From an uncultured Actinoplanes sp. (GTDB taxonomy: Bacteria > Actinomycetota > Actinomycetes > Mycobacteriales > Micromonosporaceae): a DNA stretch of 10,022 bases. A program made the position numbers and the translations under genes. Position 1 is the stretch's first letter. Every line of letters begins with the position of its first letter. Below, piece by piece: positions 1 to 5,632 of this stretch. Location: NCBI GenBank assembly GCA_934667465.1, contig CAKUMG010000130.1:1-10022 (forward strand), given 5' to 3'. Below the pieces are notes generated by a model. It ran no database searches and was not told the DNA's origin. It was given only the letters and a program-made list of their open reading frames with translations.

Positions 1-906
1 CATCAGCCCGCCGGCGAGCGCGGCCGTGGTCCACGGTCCCGTCCGCCGGCCCGGGGGCATCGGCGGCGGGGGCGCGGGCGGCAGACCGTACGGGTGGCGC
101 TGCCCGCCGGGCACGGAGCCGTGCACGGGTGCTGTGGCGCGGGCGCTGCCGGTCCGGGGCGGGTACGGCCCCCGCCGCCACTTGTCGTCCAGCGGCGGCA
201 CGACCGGCGGGGGCTGCGGCGGAGCATAGGCCTCGGGCGGCGGCGAAAGCACAGCCCCGATGCCCGGCAGCGCCCCGCCCTGCGGCGCCCCAGCCTGCAG
301 CGCCCCACCCTGCGGCACCTTTCCCTGCGGTTGCGCCACCAGCGGGCTCGCACCCGACGCCGCAATCAGCGCCTGCAACCCCGCCGGTGTGACGAGCGGC
401 TGCGCCCCCGACGACGCGACCTCCAGATGCACCCCCGACGGCGCGACCAGCGGACTCACGCTCGACGGCGCGACGACCGGATGCGAGCCCGACGGCGCGA
501 CCATCGGATGCGAGCCCGGCGGCGTGGCCAGGGGCAGGATCGGCGGCTGGGCGGAGGGCGGCTTGACCAGCGGCATCGCCCGTGAGGTCGAGACCACCGC
601 GGCGCGCCCGGAGTAACGCTCCTCCGACGACGCGAGCACCGCGGCCATGAGCGAGCGCCCCTCGGTCTGCCCGAGCCCGGCCTCCTCGAACGCCGCCGCG
701 GCGATGTCGCGCGGGTCGCCGAGCCGCTCCAGGATCTCCAGCAGCTCGGTCTCGCCCGAGCCGGGCTGGTCGGCGCGCTCGGCGACGATGTGCGACTCCA
801 GGTCGCGCAGGAGCTCGCGGCGCTGCACGACGGGCAGGTCGCGGATCAGCAGCCCCAGCTCGTGCAGCCACTCGGCGACGAGCTCATCGCATGTGTCGAC
901 TGTCAT
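1..906 (-). CDS. HAAS-domain membrane protein paired with PadR, 3' end missing
   Basis: The gene starts at ATG 906 and stays open to base 1, giving 302 residues without a stop. Residues 1-77 form a helical domain ending in the motif RLGDPRDIA (61-69), typical of the HAAS domain found in membrane proteins encoded beside PadR regulators. From about residue 78 the chain is a low-complexity Pro/Ala/Gly/Val linker. It contains seven nine-residue repeats (133-195), a duplicated PQGGAL segment (198-213) and a proline-rich part. The last visible residues (TTAALAGGLM) could open a membrane helix, so the membrane part is probably outside the window. The ATG overlaps the PadR stop as ATGA, which implies translational coupling and shared control. 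In this family the HAAS protein is usually thought to act at the membrane downstream of PadR derepression; its ligand is unknown. The start and domain are clear, but the membrane anchoring is inferred. Confidence 0.82.
   Translation of the reverse strand, partial: MTVDTCDELVAEWLHELGLLIRDLPVVQRRELLRDLESHIVAERADQPGSGETELLEILERLGDPRDIAAAAFEEAGLGQTEGRSLMAAVLASSEERYSGRAAVVSTSRAMPLVKPPSAQPPILPLATPPGSHPMVAPSGSHPVVAPSSVSPLVAPSGVHLEVASSGAQPLVTPAGLQALIAASGASPLVAQPQGKVPQGGALQAGAPQGGALPGIGAVLSPPPEAYAPPQPPPVVPPLDDKWRRGPYPPRTGSARATAPVHGSVPGGQRHPYGLPPAPPPPMPPGRRTGPWTTAALAGGLM
322..510 (-). repeat. Seven tandem 27-bp units encoding nonapeptide repeats
   Basis: Read on the minus strand, the units are HPMVAPSGS, HPVVAPSSV, SPLVAPSGV, HLEVASSGA, QPLVTPAGL, QALIAASGA and SPLVAQPQG. 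The consensus is xPLVAPSGx. The units sit head to tail with no gaps, so the reading frame is kept. The first three are closest to each other and later ones diverge. They form a flexible or rod-like linker inside the HAAS-domain protein. Confidence 0.85.
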
Positions 907-1244
907 TGCTCACCGGTCCCTACGAGGCGGTCGACGGTCTGGCGGAACGAGACCCATTCCGCGCGGAAGTGGGCGAGCGCGGACCGGCCGCCGTCGGTCA
1001 GCGTGTAGTAGCGCCGGGGCGGGCCGGAGGGCGACTCGCTCCACTTGCTGTCCAGCCAACCCGCCCGGCGCAACCGGGAGAGCAGCGGATAGATGGTGCC
1101 CTCCGAGGCGGCGAGCGAGGCCTCCTCGCCGAGTCCACGCACGATCTCGGTGCCGTAGCGGTCCTCGTGCTCCACCATGGCGAGCACGCAGAACTCGAGC
1201 GTCCCGCGCCGGAGGCTGGTCGAGAGTTGTGCGATGTCCGCCAT
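903..1244 (-). CDS. PadR-family transcriptional repressor
   Basis: This 113-residue protein is the usual size of a short PadR regulator (subfamily 2). It begins MADIAQLSTSLRRGTLEF and continues with LAMVEHEDRYGTEIVRGL, then SEGTIYPLLSRLRRAGWL. These are the PadR winged-helix DNA-binding domain with the hallmark EGTIYPLLSRL recognition helix (about residues 44-60). The wing follows with PPRRYYTLTDGG and a short dimerisation helix. I chose ATG 1244 because the PadR domain begins there and because a promoter fits exactly upstream. The open frame extends to 1409, but that part is low-complexity and runs through the operator. The gene overlaps the HAAS gene by 4 nt (ATGA). PadR proteins bind dyad operators and are often released by small ligands. 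The perfect palindrome at 1254-1276 makes autoregulation likely. Confidence 0.93.
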   Translation of the reverse strand: MADIAQLSTSLRRGTLEFCVLAMVEHEDRYGTEIVRGLGEEASLAASEGTIYPLLSRLRRAGWLDSKWSESPSGPPRRYYTLTDGGRSALAHFRAEWVSFRQTVDRLVGTGEQ

Positions 1245-1251
1245 GCGGCAC

Positions 1252-1280
1252 ACGGTACCTTGCGCCGCAAGGTACCTCAA
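1252..1280 (-). promoter_or_regulatory. Promoter of the padR-HAAS operon, probably leaderless
   Basis: On the minus strand TTGAGG (1280-1275) is followed by a 17-nt spacer and TACCGT (1257-1252), matching TTGA-type -35 and TANNNT -10 boxes. Seven bases separate the -10 box from the ATG at 1244, so the expected transcription start is at the start codon itself. No Shine-Dalgarno sequence precedes the ATG. The geometry is good, but no transcript data support it. Confidence 0.55.
1254..1276. promoter_or_regulatory. Perfect 23-bp palindrome, probable PadR operator
   Basis: The arms are GGTACCTTGCG (1254-1264) and CGCAAGGTACC (1266-1276) around a single central C. The site lies 9 bp upstream of the padR ATG. 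It fills nearly the whole spacer between the putative -35 and -10 boxes, so a bound dimer would block RNA polymerase. The symmetry is seen directly; assignment to this PadR protein is inferred from position. Confidence 0.75.
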
Positions 1281-1290
1281 GACATCGAAC

Positions 1291-1352
1291 GCCGTACGCG
1301 AAAAGGCACCGCCCGCCGCGCGCGAGGAGGCACCGCCCGCCGTGCGCGAACA
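1291..1352. repeat. Tandem repeat of about 24 bp, 2.6 copies
   Basis: Unit A (1305-1328) and unit B (1329-1352) both begin GGCACCGCCCGCCG and match at 21 of 24 positions. A partial copy at 1291-1304 (GCCGTACGCGAAAA) matches the end of the unit. The repeat lies between the padR promoter and the 3' end of the LigD-type polymerase gene, outside both coding regions. A short 9-bp direct repeat (CGGATCAAG twice) follows near 1359-1376. No function is assigned. Confidence 0.6.
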
Positions 1353-1371
1353 GCGCCTCGGATCAAGCGGA

Positions 1372-2283
1372 TCAAGGCAGCCGAGGACCAGGATGCAACA
1401 GCTCCGCAAGCAGATCCCCGTGCTCCTCGACCCGCTCGAGCACCTCCGCGGGCGTGAGCTGCCGAGCCGGCTCCTCCCCCAGCGCCATCGCCGCCACCTC
1501 GTCCCAGGTCAGCGGCGCCGAGGCGGACGGGCTCTCCTGCCCTCGCAGCGAATAGGGCGCCACTGTGGTCTTCGCCGCCGCGTTCTGGCTCCAGTCGATG
1601 AAAACCTTGCCGGGCCGCACCGCCTTGGCCATCTTCGCCGTGATCGAGCCCGGGACGCGCGCGGACAGCTCCTCGGCGACCTTCTTCGCATAGCGCGAAA
1701 CCGTCTCCGAGTCCTGCTCGCCCGAGATCGGCACGCACAGCTGCATGCCCTTCTTGCCGGACGTCTTCGGGTACGCGCGCAGCCCGTCCTCGGCCAGCCG
1801 ATCGCGCACGAGCACGGCCACCGCGCAGCACTCCCGCAACGCCGCCGGCGCGCCCGGATCGAGGTCGACCACGAGCTGGTCCGGGTCGCTGCCGACCCGC
1901 CACTGCGGGGTGTGCAGCTCGAGCGAGGCCAGGTTCGCCACCCACACCAGCGTGGCCAGCTCGTCCACCACCACGAAGTCGATCGTCTCGCGGGCCTTGG
2001 TGGACCCGGGCACCGGCAGGGTCTCCCGGCGCACCCACGACGGGGTGCCCCCGGGCGCGTTCTTCTCGAAGAAGTGCGCGCCGGCGACGCCGTTCGGATA
2101 GCGGATCCGGGTCAGCGCCCGGCCCCGCAGGTGCGGCAGCAGCACCGGTGCGATCCGCGTGTAGTAGTCGACGACCTCGCCCTTGGTGAACCCGGCGGCC
2201 GGGTACATCACCTTGTCCAGGTTCGACAGCTCCAGGTCGCGGTCCTCGATCCGGACGGCGAAGCGGGCCCGTTCAGGAGCCAT
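1372..2283 (-). CDS. LigD-type NHEJ polymerase/primase (archaeo-eukaryotic primase fold)
   Basis: This 303-residue protein is a stand-alone version of the LigD polymerase domain. In bacterial end joining that domain fills gaps and adds nucleotides, with a preference for ribonucleotides. Visible signatures are LSNLDKVMYP (19-28), RYPNGVAGAHFFEKN (61-75) and metal-binding motif I, VVDLDPG, with D140 and D142. Motif II is SGKKGMQL (175-182), and motif III is FIDWSQN with D230, followed by AAKTTVAPYSLRG. Motif II has glutamine (Q181) where many relatives have histidine. The ATG at 2283 overlaps the end of the upstream ligase gene by 11 nt, so the two are co-transcribed and probably translationally coupled. 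With the ligase and the divergent ku gene it completes an end-joining set. There is no phosphoesterase domain. The family is certain, but I withhold a gene symbol because naming of split LigD proteins varies. Confidence 0.93.
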   Translation of the reverse strand: MAPERARFAVRIEDRDLELSNLDKVMYPAAGFTKGEVVDYYTRIAPVLLPHLRGRALTRIRYPNGVAGAHFFEKNAPGGTPSWVRRETLPVPGSTKARETIDFVVVDELATLVWVANLASLELHTPQWRVGSDPDQLVVDLDPGAPAALRECCAVAVLVRDRLAEDGLRAYPKTSGKKGMQLCVPISGEQDSETVSRYAKKVAEELSARVPGSITAKMAKAVRPGKVFIDWSQNAAAKTTVAPYSLRGQESPSASAPLTWDEVAAMALGEEPARQLTPAEVLERVEEHGDLLAELLHPGPRLP

Positions 2284-3280
2284 CGTCGTCCTCCTCCACG
2301 CATTCCGCGGGCGCCTTGTCCGGGCGCAGCCGCAGGAACCGGGGGAACCGCAGCCGCCCGTCCGGGGTCCGGTTGCCGTAGCGCACCTCGACCACCAGAT
2401 CAGGATTCACCCAGTGCGCCCCGCGCGCATCCTCACGCGGCACCGCCCCCAGCGCGAACGGCGACGCCTGCGCACCCAGCGGCTGGAGCACCGCCAGCAG
2501 CTCGCGCTCGGCGTCCGTACCGATGCCTCCGCCGACCCTCCCCCGGAAGCGCAGGCGGCCGTCCGGGCCCGGCACCCCCACCAGCAGCCCGCCGAGGCGC
2601 CGCGCGCCCGCCCGCCAGCCGCCGATCACGTAGTCGCCGGTCCGGTCGAACTTGACCTTGACCCAGTCCGGCGAGCGCATCCCGGGCAGATAACCCGATT
2701 CCGTACGCTTGGCGACCACGCCCTCGAGCCGGTTCTCCCGCGCCGCGGCCTCGGTCGCCGCCCCGTCCGCGAACGACGGCGGCACCATCCAGCGCCCCGC
2801 GTCCAGGTCCAGCTCCTCGAGCCGCGCGCGGCGCTCGGCGTACGGCAGCTCCAGCAGTGGCGTGCCCGCATCGCTGAGTAGATCGAAGATCATGTATGTG
2901 GCCGGCACGGTGGCCGCCAGCCGGGCCGCCTTGGTCGTGTCCCGGACGTGCATCCGCTCGGCGAGCTTGGTGAACGAGGGCCGCCCGGCCGCGTCCATCG
3001 CCACCATCTCGCCGTCGAGCAGCGTCCCCGCGGGCAGGTTCAGCCGCGCGATCTCCGGGTAGGCGATGGTCACCGGGGTCCCCGACCGCGCCCACAACCG
3101 CGGCGCCCCGCCGTCGAAGGAGGCCAGCACCCGCACGCCGTCCCACTTGAACTCGTAGCTCCAGCCGGACCCCACGGGGAGCCGGCCCGCCGTCGCGAGC
3201 ATGGGTGAAAGGGGTGCGCCCGGCACCCGATCATCGTAAGCAGTGACGAACACCTTACGCAGGCGTCTCACAAATGCCAT
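2273..3280 (-). CDS. ATP-dependent DNA ligase, LigD ligase-domain type (NHEJ)
   Basis: This 335-residue protein has the two-domain layout of the LigD ligase module. Nucleotidyltransferase motifs are FKWDGVR (44-50, adenylated lysine K45), ARSG (64-67), LLDGEMV (87-93), MIFDLL (130-135), EGVVAKR (186-192) and WVKVK (206-210). A C-terminal OB fold follows, ending with RFPRFLRLRPDK (311-322). It seals nicks left by end joining with ATP as cofactor. It is first in a two-gene unit with the LigD-type polymerase, which starts inside its last codons. The start is uncertain. ATG 3280 leaves only 36 bp before ku and lacks a clear Shine-Dalgarno. An in-frame GTG at 3226 has TACGAT six bases upstream, which would suit a leaderless start and a 90-bp divergent promoter region. 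Conserved sequence begins near residue 24 (LSPMLATAG), so either start keeps the whole domain. Confidence 0.93.
   Translation of the reverse strand: MAFVRRLRKVFVTAYDDRVPGAPLSPMLATAGRLPVGSGWSYEFKWDGVRVLASFDGGAPRLWARSGTPVTIAYPEIARLNLPAGTLLDGEMVAMDAAGRPSFTKLAERMHVRDTTKAARLAATVPATYMIFDLLSDAGTPLLELPYAERRARLEELDLDAGRWMVPPSFADGAATEAAARENRLEGVVAKRTESGYLPGMRSPDWVKVKFDRTGDYVIGGWRAGARRLGGLLVGVPGPDGRLRFRGRVGGGIGTDAERELLAVLQPLGAQASPFALGAVPREDARGAHWVNPDLVVEVRYGNRTPDGRLRFPRFLRLRPDKAPAECVEEDDDGS
3235..3259. promoter_or_regulatory. Dyad near the ligase/ku divergent start
   Basis: CGTAAG (3235-3240) and CTTACG (3254-3259) form perfect 6-bp arms with a 13-bp spacer. If the ligase starts at GTG 3226, this dyad lies between the divergent genes and could be an operator. 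If it starts at ATG 3280, the dyad is inside the coding region. Six-base arms can arise by chance, so this is weak. Confidence 0.25.
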
Positions 3281-3316
3281 TCTGGATTAGGGCAGCTCAC
3301 GGGGCAGGAGGCCGGT

Positions 3317-4303
3317 ATGCGCGCGATCTGGAAAGGTGCGGTCTCGTTCGGTCTGGTATCGATCGCCGTCAAGCTGTTCTCGGCGACCGAGGAGAAGGAC
3401 ATCCGGTTCCACCAGGTGCACCGGACCGACGGCGGCCGGATCAAATATCAGCGCACCTGCTCGGTCGACGGCGAGGTGGTGCCGTACGACGACATCGCCA
3501 AGGGCTACGACCTGGGCGGCGGCGAGATGGTGATCCTGACCGACGAGGACTTCGCCGAGCTGCCGCTGACCACGTCCCGGGCGATCGACGTCCTGCAGTT
3601 CGTGCCCGCGGAGCAGATCGACCCGCTGCTGTTCGCGAAGGCCTACTACCTCGAGCCGGAGGGACAGGCCGCCAAGCCGTACGTGCTGCTGCGTGACGCG
3701 CTCACCGACTCCGACCGGGTCGCCCTGGTCAAGATCGCGCTGCGCCAGCGCGAGCAGCTGGCCACGCTGCGGGTCCACGACGACGTCCTGGTGCTCAACA
3801 CGATGCTCTGGCCGGACGAGGTGCGTACGCCCGACTTCGGTTTCCTCGACGACGACATCGAGACCCGCCCCGCCGAGCTGGCGATGGCGGCCTCGCTGAT
3901 CGACTCGATGGCCGGCAGCTTCGAGCCCGAGGACTACACCGACAACTACCGGGCCGCGTTGCAGGAGGTCATCGACGCCAAGGTCGAGGGCCGCGAGGTC
4001 GTCGCCCCGGAGGAGGCCGAGGAGGAGCCGGCCGCCGCGGTGGACCTGATGGCGGCGCTGAAGGCCTCGGTGGAGCGCGCCAAGCAGGCTCGCGGGGAGA
4101 CCTCCGCGCCCGCCAAGAAGACGACGTCGGCGAAGAAGACGTCCACGGCGGCGAAGAAGACCACGGCGGCGGCGGCGAAGACCACCACGACGGCGGCGGC
4201 GGCGAAGAAAACGACCACTGCCAAGAAGACGACCGCGGCGAAGAAGACGACCGCGGCGAAGAAGAGCACCCCTGCGAAGAAGGCGGAGCGCAAGTCCGCG
4301 TGA
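3317..4303 (+). CDS. ku: Ku homodimeric DNA-end-binding protein with lysine-rich tail
   Basis: This 328-residue protein begins MRAIWKGAVSFGLVSI, the typical opening of bacterial Ku. The Ku core follows with IRFHQVH, GRIKYQRTC, YDLGGGEMVILTDEDF and FAKAYYLEP. Ku forms a ring-shaped homodimer on double-strand ends and recruits the LigD activities. Residues from about 180 to 260 form the usual C-terminal helical part (YTDNYRAALQEVIDAK, VDLMAALKASVERAK). Residues 264-328 are a repetitive AKKTT-rich extension with 18 lysines, resembling histone-H1-like tails known in mycobacterial and some other Ku proteins, where they bind DNA. A good Shine-Dalgarno (AGGAGG, 3306-3311) lies 5 nt before the ATG. 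The gene is divergent from the ligase-polymerase unit and 12 nt upstream of a Nudix gene. Confidence 0.97.
   Translation: MRAIWKGAVSFGLVSIAVKLFSATEEKDIRFHQVHRTDGGRIKYQRTCSVDGEVVPYDDIAKGYDLGGGEMVILTDEDFAELPLTTSRAIDVLQFVPAEQIDPLLFAKAYYLEPEGQAAKPYVLLRDALTDSDRVALVKIALRQREQLATLRVHDDVLVLNTMLWPDEVRTPDFGFLDDDIETRPAELAMAASLIDSMAGSFEPEDYTDNYRAALQEVIDAKVEGREVVAPEEAEEEPAAAVDLMAALKASVERAKQARGETSAPAKKTTSAKKTSTAAKKTTAAAAKTTTTAAAAKKTTTAKKTTAAKKTTAAKKSTPAKKAERKSA
4106..4282 (+). repeat. Lysine-rich AKKTT repeat region encoding the Ku tail
   Basis: This in-frame degenerate repeat encodes runs such as AKKTT, AAKKTT and TTAKKTTAAKK. The DNA is rich in AAGAAGAC and GGCGGCGAAG units. The antisense strand is also open here and would encode an FFAAVV-rich peptide, a by-product of the repeat. 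Such runs change length readily by slippage and can cause assembly errors. Confidence 0.85.
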
Positions 4304-4315
4304 TTAGCTTGATCC

Positions 4316-4804
4316 GTGGCACTGACGTGGGATGAGTCTTACCTGGGCAAGGTCCGGTCGAGCGTGGGCGACACCGACACTCTGCTGTTCGTGGGCGCAC
4401 GGGGAGTGATCCTCGACGAGCAGAACCGCCTGCTGCTGATCCAGCGCTCCGACAACCACCGCTGGGCGATCCCGGCCGGCGCGATGGAGCTCGGCGAGAG
4501 CATGGAGGAGTGCGCGATCCGGGAAGTCTGGGAGGAGACCGGGCTGCGCGCGACCTCGCTGACCCCGTTCTCGTTCTCGACCTCGGTCACCTACACGAAC
4601 CAGTTCGGGCACACCTACCAGCAGATCTTGATGTCCTTCCGCATCCACACCTGGGAAGGCGAACTGCGGCGGGTCACCGACGAATCGGTCGACGCGGGCT
4701 TCTTCCCGCTCGACGCGCTCCCCGGCGACCGCTCCCTGATCATCGAGGAGACCCTCGCCGACCTGGCCTCCTTCGAGCAGACGGGCCGCCTCGTCCTGCG
4801 ATAG
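4316..4804 (+). CDS. Nudix hydrolase
   Basis: This 162-residue protein carries a complete Nudix box at residues 55-77. It has G55, E61, then REVWEETGL (69-77), fitting the Gx5Ex7REUxEExGU pattern with all metal-binding glutamates present. The N-terminal half has VGARGVILDEQNRLLLIQRSDNHRWAIPAG, the normal beta-strand lead-in. The family hydrolyses nucleoside diphosphates linked to another moiety; the substrate cannot be read from the sequence. It starts with GTG 12 nt after the ku stop, with only a weak ribosome-binding site, so it is probably read from the ku transcript. Its place after ku suggests a link to DNA repair or nucleotide-pool cleaning, but that is inference. It converges on the following minus-strand gene with only 25 bp between. 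Confidence 0.93.
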   Translation: MALTWDESYLGKVRSSVGDTDTLLFVGARGVILDEQNRLLLIQRSDNHRWAIPAGAMELGESMEECAIREVWEETGLRATSLTPFSFSTSVTYTNQFGHTYQQILMSFRIHTWEGELRRVTDESVDAGFFPLDALPGDRSLIIEETLADLASFEQTGRLVLR

Positions 4805-4829
4805 CCGGAAAAGGCCACCTGTGGACGGC

Positions 4830-5459
4830 TCAGACCCGCCCGCCGGCAGAAGAGTCGTCGGCGGTCGGAATGGCAGGAACTGAGCGATCTCGCAGCGCCC
4901 TGGTTCGCCGCTCCTTCTCGTACTGCTCGCGCGGCGAACCTTCCGCCTCTCTGGGTGCAAATTTTCCGGTAACGCCCAGTTCATGCCGAGCAACCTCATG
5001 AAGAAGGTTCATCGCCTGGTAGTAGTCACTCAACGCCAGGTTCCAGCCATCGACATCGGCATCGTCCAAGAGGCCCCTGGCGAACCACTCCAACCGCCAT
5101 ACTGCCCGGTTCAGCGCCCGGGCTGCCTCTACAAGTTCTGGGTCGGCGATCAAAGCGAGGGTTTCGAACGAGTTCCCCCGCGCCATGTTCGCTTCGGCGA
5201 GCAGGTCCTTGCCGACATCTCTGGCCAAGGGAGGAGATTGATCGTCGAGACCGACCGCTGCAGCCATGCGCGCCGCGATGCTCCTCATCCGTTTGACGTC
5301 GACGAGGTAGGCGCTATAGGTCTGCAGGCGGCGTTCCCTCCACTCGCGGTTGAGTGCCCATCGCTCCCGTCTCCGCTCGCCCTGCAGCGAGAAGACGTAG
5401 GACAGCACGGCGCCGATGAGGACGCCCGCGAGAGCAAGCACAGGACCGACGATGCTCAC
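4830..5459 (-). CDS. Unrecognised single-pass membrane protein
   Basis: This 209-residue protein has one strongly hydrophobic N-terminal helix (about residues 4-25, VGPVLALAGVLIGAVLSYVF). A very basic segment follows (GERRRERWALNREWRERR) and should place the rest in the cytoplasm. The remainder is predicted helical with no motif I recognise. The end is charged (REQYEKERRTRALRDR). The layout resembles many actinobacterial hypothetical proteins with one anchor and a helical tail. It starts at GTG 5459 with GGAGG 6 nt upstream. Two 60-base lines inside the gene (5041 and 5281) are each about 62% GC, against about 72% for a line inside ku (3661), so it may be acquired. It is divergent from the exporter and convergent with the Nudix gene, so it seems to be its own transcription unit. 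I assign no function. Confidence 0.8.
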   Translation of the reverse strand: MSIVGPVLALAGVLIGAVLSYVFSLQGERRRERWALNREWRERRLQTYSAYLVDVKRMRSIAARMAAAVGLDDQSPPLARDVGKDLLAEANMARGNSFETLALIADPELVEAARALNRAVWRLEWFARGLLDDADVDGWNLALSDYYQAMNLLHEVARHELGVTGKFAPREAEGSPREQYEKERRTRALRDRSVPAIPTADDSSAGGRV

Positions 5460-5477
5460 GAACCGCCTCCAGGTGAC

Positions 5478-5500
5478 GTATTGGAGCGTTCAACCAATAC
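5478..5500. promoter_or_regulatory. Dyad upstream of the membrane-protein gene, possible operator
   Basis: GTATTGG (5478-5484) and CCAATAC (5494-5500) are perfect 7-bp inverted arms around a 9-bp spacer. The site begins 19 bp upstream of the GTG at 5459, where an operator or promoter overlap is expected. It is AT-richer than its surroundings. The role is inferred from position and symmetry only. Confidence 0.4.
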
Positions 5501-5539
5501 TGAGCGGCTCGCTCACGTGGGGCTAGTGCGACGTCTGTC

Positions 5540-5545
5540 TAGAAT
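5540..5545 (+). promoter_or_regulatory. Weak -10-like box upstream of the exporter gene
   Basis: TAGAAT at 5540-5545 fits the TANNNT pattern and lies about 88 bp upstream of the exporter GTG. No good -35 box is visible 17 bp further upstream. A 6-bp dyad (GACCGC 5565-5570, GCGGTC 5579-5584) follows in the presumed leader. Confidence 0.25.
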
Positions 5546-5632
5546 TTTCCTCGTCGCGGTGTACGACCGCAGAAGAGCGCGGTCGATGAGAATTGGGAGG
5601 CGCCGGGGCGGGCGCTGCGGCAGGATTTCGGC

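Noticed and set aside
1245..1409. Longer PadR start at 1409
   Set aside because: The extra 55 residues are low-complexity, run through the operator palindrome and the 24-bp repeats, and do not belong to the PadR domain.
1177..2655. Plus-strand 492-codon open frame opposite the LigD-type polymerase and ligase genes
   Set aside because: Its translation is Arg/Pro/His-rich with no domain, while the minus strand encodes two proteins with full catalytic motifs. It is an antisense shadow of high-GC coding DNA.
3946..4293. Minus-strand ORF rich in FFAAVV opposite the Ku tail
   Set aside because: It looks like a membrane protein, but is only the complement of lysine/threonine/alanine repeat codons in ku.
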